A stretch of 60,000 bases of DNA, taken from NCBI GenBank assembly GCA_903813345.2, contig CAIIXF020000007.1, positions 25,347,564 through 25,407,563 on the forward strand. Direction: 5' to 3'. The notes below the pieces were generated by a model, which ran no database searches, had not been told where the DNA came from, and saw only the letters and a program-made list of their open reading frames with translations. The stretch comes from Owenia fusiformis (taxonomy: Eukaryota; Annelida; Polychaeta; Sabellida; Oweniidae). Made by a program: the position numbers and the translations under genes. This document shows, piece after piece, positions 11,870 through 24,400 of the stretch. Position 1 is the stretch's first letter; each line of letters opens with the position of its first letter.

Positions 11870-14800
11870 GATATTCTTTGAAATAATTGCTATATATTTT
11901 GGGATTGATGATCCTCTTTTACGAAAAAATCATCACGTGACTAGAATCTACCAATCATATTCTGGCTTCCTCCAAAAGAAGTTCTATATCAAAATCAATT
12001 AAATTGACGTCTCGGGTAAATATCCAAGTCCAAGGTCTACGTTTTTTAGGATGCAATCTCAAAGGATCAATAAAAATCTTTGTTACCTGCGCAAACAAAT
12101 ACAGCGTTCCTACATTCCTGTTTAATATAACGGGGAATACTTCTCACTATTGTTTTAGATATACATACATACGATGTGAACGTACTTAATTAATACAACA
12201 ACGAGAAAGTTCATCAAAATTGGAATTATAAAAAATGTCCTGGCCATGAAATGTTTGCAAGGATATGGATCCATATAATTTACAGTTTATACCTATAGCA
12301 TTACAAACACAATACTTCACAAAAAGGTTTAAATATTTGATGAAGGTCGAAAAAAGTTGATATGTTAAACGTTCACGTGAAATAAGAGCTATTTGCATTA
12401 TAGAGACGTTGCAAAATAAAAAAAGTGAAAATAATGTCTGTTTTCGACACTGCAACTTAGTGCTAAAATAGCGATTAAGTTAAGGTCCACTTAAAATGTT
12501 AAAGTGAAAGGAATGTATCAATATGATTAACTCTTTTGAGTTTCCGTGATATGAACAAACAATTAACCAAAGCATCACACATTGGTGACAATTCTTAGAA
12601 TTAAATATTTCAAGTCTGCCTTTTCAAAGTTTAGAATTTCCTATCACTTATTCTCATACTACTTTTATGGAGGGATTCTCATTTTAATGTTTAGACCATC
12701 TGTGTCTTGCAAAGAATACTACTGGATGGAACTGATCGAAGGCTAAAGACATACGAAATTCTTGAAAAATCGATCTTGCTCGAAAATTGTAAGGCCTTGT
12801 TTTCCGATTTGCATGTGGCCACCAAAGCTTTGCTCCACAAACCAACAAAGCAACAAAACTGCATTTAATTCTGATCGTGATAAACCATGACATCTCATCT
12901 CTTCTCAGCAATGCATCCTTCAAGATCGGGCATTCACTGTCCCAGCTCATGGAATAAATTGGAATCCGGGATTGGAATACCCTGGACCAAAGATGTCAGC
13001 AGTATGTCTCGTGAAACAGAAAGATGCAATGAGTATTCGCGATGCGATGAGTATCATGCTGGTTGTATATCAGAGGTAGATCTGAAAATCTAGAGGAAGG
13101 GGGCCCAAAAAATTCTACACTAGTAAATGTCACTTTGAAAACGAATAAACAGTAATACATTAGAATATGATGCCAGCCTTTTTGATTATCAAATGAAACC
13201 AACAAGATAGTTCACAGTTCAATTTGGCATTCAACCTATGGACGGAAAATAATTTGGGCGGGCACTTTCATTGAAAGATGGCAGCACCTATGTACAACGT
13301 GCTACTAGTATTTCCACACTAAACTCTAAATACAAGATACAATACACAAGAGCAACATTTCAAAATCAATATATCACACTTATTGATCATTTTCAATGTG
13401 TGCTCCATTGTATGAATAGTAACCTCTATGAAATAAAAAGGTGCATGGTGCAATTATCAATCATATCTTTTATTTTTTGGAATAATCACACTCCCAACAT
13501 TTCGACTCATTGTACTGTATACGTTGATCAAATTGAGAAAATTCCGAAGAATTTCATGAATATGGTGAAAAGTTAGAAAGGATTGAAAGTAACAACTCCC
13601 AAAATCACGAGTGTAACTAGTATTACCATAAAATGACTTCATAGTTTCGGATACTGGATTTTTTCCGATGTTCTTATTACCGGCGGCTGGCAAGATTTAT
13701 CTTGGTTGATTTCATCTTCCCGCAAATATTTGGTCAAATGCTGATAATCAAATACAGTATAATTAGTTTTTACAGTTTTATTTACTCATGTATTTGTGAA
13801 GTAAAATCTTCAATCCTTTCAACCAAAAGCATGAGCAACCATTGGATGTTATTAAAATCACAGTTTTATTATTACACATTTACCTAAAAGACATATATTT
13901 ACACCAAGATACGATTACTAGTAATTACAATGGGAATAACACCAGGGTCCAAGAAATATAATTTAATTTAAAAATCCGTCATAAAAATCTTATTCACCTG
14001 GTCCACGTTCTCGTGTTGAAATAGTGCGTTCGTATTTTTGATTCATTATTAATAAATGTTTCATGGCAATGTTTCACATACAGTAAATACGATAGTGAAA
14101 ACCTATGGAGCCACATGAATGTGTTCACTGTAGGTAGAGCAGGTAGGTGTTCACTACAGAGAGGCGATTCAGACGTTTGTGGAGTATGTGGGTTCCCTAG
14201 ACAAAGGTGTTCACTTGAGAGAGGTGTTCAATAATCAGGTTTAATTGTATTTCATTCTAGATCATCTGTCATTATTAGATTTTTGTATGTCAATGTTAAT
14301 AGATAGTTAACTAATAGAATATAAGCTCTCGAACTGACTCATTTTCATATTTTACTTTTCATTTTTGATGTTTTTATGTTTACATAGTCATGTTTTCAGG
14401 TACAGTATGATAAATATGTTATTATTTTGCCAATTTGTAGTCAAATAGTTGGGATGATGCCAATGGACAAGATTCACCCATCCTCGTTATTCAAAAAGAA
14501 ATTATGAAATTTGAGGACAGGAAAGCGGCAGTAAAATAAAGCACTCGCGACATGAACTAACTGAAACGGAACACCTTAATGACGACATAGATCTATCGAA
14601 AGTAAACACTATATATTTACCATTCCTAGGTTTCATCGTTTAAGTTACTGAAGCATCACTTTTCAACCTGTATTTAGTTTTTTACGCGTTGAACTTACAA
14701 ATCGGTGCATATTTTGAGTTCGTACAGATTGATCGCATCCCCGGAGGGAGTCTGACAAAAGGAGCCAGTAGGGTTGCAGATTATTTCAAGTTATCGTATT

Positions 14801-15180
14801 TATAATTCATTTCATTGTGATTATATTACTGAACGGACTAGGATATCAGTGAATCGAATGGAAAAGTATGCGTATTGATATTCAATGTCATGCAGTTATA
14901 CAAACGCATTAGTTTAATTATAAAAAACCATAAAAGCCAATACAAAATACCAACTGACAATCGCATTACTGGAGGGGACATCCTTACTAATAAAAACCTG
15001 ATCTATAGGAATCGAGTTGGAAAACACTTCATGAGGTCAAGATGCTCAAATTGAACATAACATAAATGATCAAAAGAAGGATGTATGCGATAACAGAATA
15101 AGGAGAATTGTCTACAGGCCCAAGAATTGAATTTCTATTGATAGGCCTAAAAGGAACCAAAGAGGGTGCATTGATGATCC
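11870..15180. other. Spacer with no recognisable gene
   Basis: Only short chance ORFs are seen on either strand. About 14110-14235 has repeated GGTGTTCACT and GAGAGGTGTTCA words, a degenerate interspersed repeat. Nothing else is supported. Confidence 0.5.
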
Positions 15181-15189
15181 ATTGACACT

Positions 15190-15375
15190 AGGCCCAAGGG
15201 GAGACGAGAAGGCCAAAGGGGAGACGAGAAGGCCCAAGGGGAGAGGAGAAGGCCCAAGGGGAGAGGAGAAGGCAAACGGGGAGACGAGAAGGCCCAAGGG
15301 GAGAGGAGAAAGCAAACGGGGAGACGAGAAGGCCCGAGGGAAAACGAGGAGGCCCAAGTGGAGACGAGGAGGTGC
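15190..15375 (+). repeat. 20 bp minisatellite just upstream of FUT8
   Basis: About nine copies of GGCCCAAGGGGAGACGAGAA with point variants (gagg/gacg, caaacgg). It ends about 40 bp before the FUT8 start codon, so it would lie in the 5' UTR or proximal promoter. It is strongly purine-rich on the + strand. Confidence 0.85.
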
Positions 15376-15414
15376 ATCTCTGCTTGTTTAAGGTCTTAAA
15401 CCCAGACTGTTATC

Positions 15415-18400
15415 ATGGGACGATCACTATACAGGGGTTATTTACTATTTTGTTCCATCTGGCTGAGTATGATCGTCCTTATGGCTTACATAACGTCCGT
15501 GCCAATGACTAACAACCAGGAATACGAACAACTTAATTTGAAAAATGAAATTAATAATTTGAAGTTAGAAAATAGTAAATTGAAGATGAAATTTGGGAAA
15601 ACACTTACGATGAAAATGTCATCAAAATCCACACTCATTGGTAAGTTTGTTTGTTTGTTTGTATATTTTTATTTATGAAAGTGGTTATGGCTCGGTCACT
15701 TTGACATATTGGTAAGTTTGTTTGTTTGTATATTTTTATTTATGAAAGTGGTTATGGCTCGGTCACTTTGACATATTAAGGTAACTGAGTATGTTCAGAG
15801 ATTCCAATGGTTTCATTAAGTAATTGGAATACCATATACTCATTCCATACTTGGAGTACCATATACTCATTCCATACTTTGAGTACCATATACTCATTCC
15901 ATACTTGGAGTACCATATACTCATTCCATATTTTGAGTACCATATACTCATTCCATACTTGGAGTACCATATACTCATTCCATACTTGGAGTACCATATA
16001 CTCATTCCATACTTTGAGTACCATATACTCATTCCATACTTGGAGTACCATATACTCATTCCATACTTTGAGTACCATATACTCATTCCATACTTGGAGT
16101 ACCATACATTCATTTCATACTTGGAATACCATATACTCATTCCATACTTTGAGTACCATATACTCATTCCATACTTGGAATACCATATACTCTTCTGTAT
16201 TGCATTGTATAACAGTGACGCACTTTTTTAAAACAAAACAAAATGTAGATCACTGAATTATCTCCTTTTACTATGTATCTAAGATACCTGAGATACTCAT
16301 TGCATAACAAATAAAATTGTAGACCATGTGTGTCTAAGTAGGATTTAATAAGTCATTAAATTTTATGAAGATTCGGAATTACCTTAACCAATTTTTGAGG
16401 TAGATCTATTTGTTTTTTTAATTTCCTTTATTCTTAAAAATCACATGAGTGTTAAATGTGAATATACATTACCATATACATCTCATCTTATATTACGATT
16501 GTAAATAGTGAAACCCCCTATAGTGAGAGAAACTAAATCGCAGATGTTTTGTTCATGAGACAGATTTATGAGTTTTATTTATAGTGGTGCGCGACGATCG
16601 TGATCTATCTCATGCAAAAAGCTTTTGTACAGGGTGTCCAAAAAACAGGACCGTAAGAAAGTTGAATAACTCGGTCAGTTTTGCATATTTTGCCTAGAAA
16701 TTTCAGAATTATTTAGTTCATTCAATGTGGATTTTGTTGTGAAAGTTCTGCTTTCTGAAAATAATCTGCTTATTGAGTCAAAAATTACAGTTCCTTACAA
16801 AACATGCCTCAAATGTGCACTTCTCCTCTCTATGGACGATTCAATCCGGCGAACAAAGTTGTTGATGATGTTACGCGGTATATGGCATACATTCATGGTT
16901 GCGCGGTATTTGTGATACGGGTGAATATGCCATACTCACCTGCGGTATATGGCATATTCCGCAGGTGAGTATGCGATATTCCGCAGTGAATATGCGATAC
17001 ATTGATTTCAGTGAATACCCGATACTCACCTGCGGAATATGTCATACTCACTTGCGGAATATCCCATATACCGCAGGTGAATATGACATATACCGCAGGT
17101 GAAAACGTGATACAGAAAGCCTTGATTTGATTGGTTGTGAGAATCGACTCTAAATGTAAAACTACGCTGGATTACCACTATAGTTAGTGCGTCGAGTACT
17201 AATATATGAATCCTGGATTGATTGAGTAAGTTTATTACACGACTGATACTTCTGCTAAGTTAATATATTCGATATTATTATAACACTATCTAGCTAGCGA
17301 CAGTATGATTGGTCAAAACCGGGTCACATGTCGTGGGATATCTGGCGATATTCAATGGCAATGCTAATCAGATAAGACAACCGTGAGATATCTAGCGATA
17401 TCCCACGCTCCCGGGAATTTTCAAAGAATTTGTTTTTGTTCAGTGTAAATAATTTAGTTCAGTGTAAGTCAAAATGGCACACGAACCGAGTAGATTCAAT
17501 GTATTTCAATGTTAACCTATGACTTAATAATATTAGGGATGTTTAGCTAGACAGTGATATAATAAAACAAATATTTCACTCTATTTTCGGTGAATACCTG
17601 TAGCACTTTCACAAGGTGATATTCCACTTGCCCTTCGGGCTTCGTGGAATATCACTTGTGAAAGATGTACAGGTATTCACCTCAAAAGAGTGAAATATTT
17701 GTTCAATGTTTGATTCAGTAATCATTATAATGATTTATAACGTTTTGTACTTGTTCGTTCAATCGATGCAATTGACAATTGCGTACTTCCGTATCACGTT
17801 CCCATTCAGTGGTTAGTGTGTATGCCATATACCGCAGGTGAATCTGTCATACACCGCAAGTGAATATGCCATATTCGTTGCGGAATATGACATATTTTTG
17901 TATCGTGTTTACCGCGTAACAGATGATCCTCCTAGGCTATACTTTTCTTTTTGAATGGACAAGTTTATTTCAAGAACAATTGCTACTGGGGCTTACATTC
18001 TCCTGATGAAGTGTTACCATTGCATTCTGAACAATGCACTGTCTGGGTGACATTGAGCAAACGTGGAATCATCAGTCCTTTTTGATTCGAAGGTGACTGG
18101 GGACGTGCTTTCCCATGAACAAGGACCAGCATATCCAAGTTCTTACTAAGTTTTGGAGGTCACTAATATAAGCATCAGAAGGGGCATCTAAGGAGATAGG
18201 CATTGGTTTCAACAAGCCAATACCACTCCAACACTCCAAATGATACGCTGAAATGGTTTAAGCAATGTTTTGGTGATCAGCTCATCTGTCGCAGAACTCA
18301 TAACATATGGGCAGCTTATTCTCAAGATCTAAATCTCTCAAATTTTTATCTTTGGTGATTTCTCAAAGCCAATGTGTATACTGAAAGGCCCCTAACAATC

Positions 18401-21400
18401 TTAAGAGGGCAATAACTACCCCAATTTGTACCATCCACATTGATGTGTATAGGTCAGGGTCATTAACAACTTTGTTCGCAGGATTCATTTGTACATAGAG
18501 AGAAGAAGTGCCCATTTTGAGCATGTTTTGTAAGGTACTGTAGTTTTTGACACAATCGACAGATTATCATGAAACTTTCACAACAAAATTCTCATTGAAT
18601 GAATTGAATAATTCTTAAATTTCAAGGGAAAATATGCAAAATTGACCGAATAATTATGTTATTATGTTTTTTGGACATCCTGTAGTTTCTAGTCTTTAAT
18701 CAAGCATCTGTTCCCTACTATTCTCTTTATCTCTATTCTTGTATCAAACCCATGTTCCATCCAATTCTCTTTATCTATAGTCTTGCATCAAATTCATGCA
18801 CCCTCCTATTATCTTTATCTGTAGGGTTGTATCGATTTATTTATCTCTAGTCTTGCATCAAATCCATGTTGCCATGTACCCTCCTATTCTCTTCATCTAT
18901 ATTCTTGTATCAAACCCATGTTCCATCCATTTCTCCTTATCTCTAGTCTTGTATCAGATCCACCCACCTTCCTATTATCTTTATCTGTAGGGTTGTATCG
19001 ATTTATTTATCTCTAGTCTTGCATCAAATCAATGTTGCCATGTACCCTCCTATTCTCTTCATCTCTATTCTTGTATCAAACCCATGTTCCATCCATTTCT
19101 CCTTATCTCTAGTCTTGCATCAAACCCATACCTATTATCTTTATCTGTAGGGTTGTATCGATTTATTTATCTCTAGTCTTGCATCAAATCCATGTTTCCA
19201 TGTACCCTCCTATTCTCTTCATCTATATTCTTGTATCAAACCCATGTTCCATCCATTTCTCTTTATCTCTAGTCTTGCATCAAACCCATGTACCCTCCTA
19301 TTATCTTTATCTGTAGGGTTGTATCGATTTATTTATCTCTAGTCCTGCATCAAATCCATGTTGCCATGTACCCTCTTATTCTCTTCATCTCTATTCTTGT
19401 ATCAAACCCACGTATCATCCAATTCTCTTAATCTCTAGTCTTGCATCAAACCCATGTACCCTCCTATTATCTTTATCTGTAGGTTTGTATCGATTTATTT
19501 ATCTCTAGTCTTGCATCAAATCCATGTTGCCATGTACCCTCCTATTCTCTTCATCTCTATTCTTGTATAAAACCCATGTATCATCCAATTCTCTTTATCT
19601 CTAGTCTTGCATCAAACCCATGTACCCTCCTATCATCTTTATCTGTAGGATTGTATCGATTTATTTATCTCTAGTCTTGTATCACACCCATGTTGCCATG
19701 TACCCTCCTGTTCTCTTTATGTCTAGTCCTGCATCAAACCCATGTACCATCTTATTCTCTTTATCTCTAGTCTTGCATCGAAGCCATGTACCATTCGTTT
19801 CTCTTTATCTCAATTCAATTCAATTTATTCCTTAATCATATAATAAAATACAGTACATTTTAACAGGTGACATCATTTCATATGTTTATACCCGTGCATG
19901 TTAAAGCATAATATTACGAATATTAAGAGCAAGGTAAGGTCAAGGAATTATCAAACATATCAAGATTAAGTTTTGTCTAAAAGAAAATCGAAGAGGGGGT
20001 GTTGGTGGGGGAGGTGCATCACATATATAAATATTCCAAGGTTTAGTGTCTAGTACCCGGCAGGCTTTGAGTTATATTTGTATATCATTTTTATATAAAA
20101 TACATGAATATGAAAAGTGTAAAATGAAATCATGTAGACAGAGCCAAAATATATTTCTTATATTTAGATTTGAGGCATTTACTCTATGACTTTTAATGCG
20201 GATATGCACATTCAAAAATACTTATATCAACTTCCATTAAATTGACGAGACAATGTCAGATCAATATGTACATTACCTGTCAAAACAATTCTGCTTTTCC
20301 ATACAAACTAGAGATAAAAGTCACATAAGTTAATATTGAGTATGGATATTATTAAAATAACTTTTCGGCTTTTTGAGCTTTTAATGCAATGCAATGTATC
20401 TTCAAATAAAACCTTAGCCAAGTAGATTAGAGACCCTGGAACACTTTTGTAAATGGTTTTCACAAGCAATTTTGTTTGTGAATGCCAAATTTTGTCTTCC
20501 CAATTTCAGTCATATTTTAAGTCTAATTTCACGTGCAAAAGTTGTGTAGACATTGTTATTACTCTATGCACCTTATTAAAATAATCAAATCTGATTGGTT
20601 AAGAGCTGCAGGGTCTATTGCCATACATGGCAGCAAGATCTCGTTCTATCCAGTATTGAAGCAACGAGATCTCCAACAATCCCATATGCCAGAATACCTA
20701 TCCTCGAAAAAATACTAGGCTCGGCTTCTGTTTTAGTAGACCCACTCTTTGAATTAAAGTATTTCTCAAGGGAGGTGCATAACAAAATAAATACTGGATG
20801 ACCATGAGGTGGATATGCCAGAATACCTATCCTCGAAAAAATACAGCATATTTCCTCGGATAGGTATTCTGGCATATCCACCTCATGGTCATCCAGTATT
20901 TGCTTAATAAAGGGTAGCGACCACAAGCCAAAGCTTGATCCAAATTAAAGGTTTGTTGTACTGTGTTGTGTAACATGCTGTACGTATATATCGTAACGTA
21001 CAAAATAGAATGTATTTTTAAAATCAAAAGATAGCACAAAATATTGGCGGAATGATAGAAAATTCATCATTATTCAATCTATCTATGTCTTGTCTCATTG
21101 ACAACAACGAGTTGAAATTTATGTTTCCATTTCTTGATTCTAGAGACAAAGTTTCTCCGATAGATAACACTCTAGACCGCCTTACATGCTGGAACACTCA
21201 GACAATAATACGTATGCCAGTTGATCTATCTGGCCATATATCATGATTAAACTAAAAAGGATGCGCACTTATTTGATACATATCAAATCATAGATTTTAT
21301 TTTATCCCCAGCATGTCTGAATTGTTTTGTTCCAATCCATAACTCAGTTATCAATTCACTATATCTCATAGAAAACGTTTTTAATTAACTAAATACAGGG

Positions 21401-24400
21401 TGTACCAAAAAATGTTACAACTTTTTTTAGAAAAGTATTACAACATTATGGTATTGACATAATTTTTTTACAGAAACTTAAGGATGGGCATATCTTACCA
21501 TTTCTGTAAAAACGTTCGTGTCAATAACATAATGTTATGATACTTTTTTGCCTTCTAAAAAAGTTGCAATTTTTGGCACACCCTGTAATAGCGAGTATCT
21601 GGTGCTGATAATAAATGGGTCTTGTTTTATGACGCAAGATCAACAGAGACGTATTTAGATCGAAACATTATAGAAATAGATAAATTGATCAATGTGTATA
21701 ATATACTTCCACCACAGTTACATGAAGCACCATGTACTTCTACCATGGTAAAATAGAATAGCTTGTATTTCCAGTACATGATAATTATGATGTACTTCTA
21801 CCAGATAATAAAGTATCATGTACTTTTACCACAGTATAATGAAGTATTATGTACTTCTAGTACAATATAGTGAAGTATCATGTACTTTTACCACAGTATA
21901 ATGATGTATTATGTACTTCTAGTACAATAAAGTGAAGTATCATGAACTTCTACCATAGAACATTGTATAATAAAATACCATGTACTTGTACTTCATTACA
22001 ATGAGGTATCATGTACTTCTACCGCAATATAATGAAGTATCATGTACTTCTACCACAGTATAATATAATATCATATACTTCTACTACAGTACAATTGAAA
22101 ATCACGTACTTCTTTAATACATTACATGCTTGGGTATATTATCCACCATATCGAACTATTATAGTGTCATTGTTTACAGGTGCCTAGTGCATAAACATCA
22201 TAAGATCAGAATTATTTTGAATTTTTAATCTAAATTACCATTTTGAAACAATTGAGAAAAAAAGATAAATAGATGCATGGTCTTTAATGTGACGGACCTA
22301 TCATTTACAGCTGGTTCATTATCGGCAGTATGTGGAAAAAGAAAACAAAATAGTTCATTTTGGTTATTTACGGTGTAAATACATGTCAATTATTTTTATG
22401 TCTCTAAAGTGGAAGATTCATGTTCATTTGTAGTGGAGTGAAATATCGTTGAAATATTAGAGGGTGGATCTGTGTGGAATCAAAATGACCAAACCTTTGG
22501 AGGGCAGTGTAGGTTTTCATTGCTATCTACCTTTGTTTGGAGAAATGGTCAAATGAAAAAAGTTGAACAAGAAGTGATTTTCGAAATGGCCTTCCCCTCT
22601 CCACCCCTTAAAACACATGTGAATAACAATGCTGAGTTTTGATTGAACAAACAACAGACATTTATTTTCAAAATGCAAATCTTTCTCCCTCCAATTTTTC
22701 TGAATGAAATGCATTCCCTCTCTCAAATGCATTTTTGCTCAATGAAATGCATCGTCCAAAATGCATTTTAAACTACTTACTTTAACAGTAATCATACTAT
22801 TCCCAAAACAATAACATATTCTCTTTCACGAATCTACATTTCTATTCATTGTATACTAATTTGCAAATTCTCCATTTATTAGATATGAAATCAATTAAAA
22901 ATCGATACATTTGTCATGACGAATTATGAAAATAATCATGCTTTGAATTTCAAAATAGAGTATTGAAATCAGTCTCAAAAAGTTAATGGCAGATTGTCAA
23001 TATTCATAGGTGAATAAACGCTTGGATTAACATACCAAATGAAGATCCCAATGCTTGATCTTTACATATGAGAGGTAGTCTAACCTTTCTTTTGTAAATG
23101 TCGATTGATAGGAACACATGGCAGCAATGAATGTATTAAAAATACACCAATAGTCAATATTTGAGAAATTATCTTTGACTATGAATTATTCATAACTGGT
23201 ATTTATTCATGATTGAGTAAATCTGCAATATCCCCATTTTTGACCACATTTCTGATTTTATACACGCACAGGGGAATTTAACAAAGGAGGGGGAGGGGAT
23301 GCTACTTGTATTTATCCATATGAATAAAGCTGCAATATACCTAAGTTTGACCACATTTCTGATTCTATACACACACAGGGGAATTTTACAAAGGAGGGGG
23401 AGGGGATGCTACTTGTTCTTATCCATATGAATAAAGCTGCAATATACCTAAGTTTGACCAAATTTCTGATTCTATACACGCACAGGGGAATTTTACAAAG
23501 GAGGGAGAGGGGATGCTACTTGTATTTATCCATATGAATAAGGCTGCAATATACCTAAGTTTGACCAAATTTCTGATTCTATACACGCACAGGGGAATTT
23601 TACAAAGGAGGGGGAGGGGATGCTACTTGTATTTATCCATATGAATAAAGCTGCAATATACCTAAGTTTGACCAAATTTCTGATTCTATACACGCACAGG
23701 GGAATTTTACAAAGAAGGGAGAGGGGATGCTACTTGTATTTATCCATATGAATAAGGCTGCAATATACCTAAGTTTGACCACATTTCTGATTCTATACAC
23801 GCACAGGGGAATTTTACAAAGGAGGGGGAGGGGATGCTACTTGTTCTTATCCATATGAATAAAGCTGCAATATACCTAGGTTTGACCACATTTCTGATTT
23901 TATACACGCAGGGGGATTTTACAAAGGAGGGGGAGGGGATGCTACTTGTATTTATCCATATGAATAAAGCTGCAATATACCTACGTTTGACCACATTTCT
24001 GATTTTATACACGCACAGGGGAATTTTACAAAGGAGGGGGAGGGGATGCTACTTGTATTTATCCATATGAATAAAGCTGCAATATACCTAAGTTTGACCA
24101 CATTTCTGATTTTATACACGCACAGGGGAATTTTACAAAGGAGGGGGAGGGGATGCTACTTGTATTTATCCATATGAATAAAGCTGCAATATACCTAAGT
24201 TTGACCACATTTCTGATTTTATACACGCAGGGGGATTTTACAAAGGAGGGGGACGGGATGCTACTTGTATTTATCCATATGAATAAAGCTGCAATATACC
24301 TAAGTTTGACCACATTTCTGATTTTATACACGCACAAGGGAATTTTACAAAGGAGGGGAGGGGATGCTACTTGTATTTATCCATATGAATAAGGCTGAAA

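Larger units (their letters stand above)
16630..18682 (+). mobile_element. Dead mariner-type transposon interrupted by another element
   Basis: The ends are CAGGGTGTCCAAAAAACAG and the inverse of CAGGATGTCCAAAAAACA, each flanked by TA (16628-16629 and 18683-18684). The inverted repeats extend over roughly 100 bp. On the + strand, 18060-18390 is a decayed catalytic half of a mariner transposase: pieces like WFKQCFGDQLICRRTHN, WAAYSQDLNLSNFYLW and ANVYTERP match the last Asp block, but stops and frameshifts interrupt it. The N-terminal helix-turn-helix half is not found. The element at 16869-17921 is inserted inside it. Confidence 0.8.

Noticed and set aside
15763-16256. Long ORFs on both strands with YSFHTWSTI- or WNEYMVL-type repeats
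   Set aside because: They are open only because the 27 bp minisatellite is a multiple of three; all frames repeat the same nine-residue unit and it lies in the FUT8 intron.
16900-17100. CRISPR-like array of short spaced repeats
   Set aside because: The repeats alternate in orientation and lie within a transposon-like element of an animal genome; there are no spacers of constant length.
20533-20926. Overlapping ORFs containing ARIPILEK / RIGILAYPPHGHP
   Set aside because: They read through the 44 bp hairpin arms in both directions and have no independent coding support.
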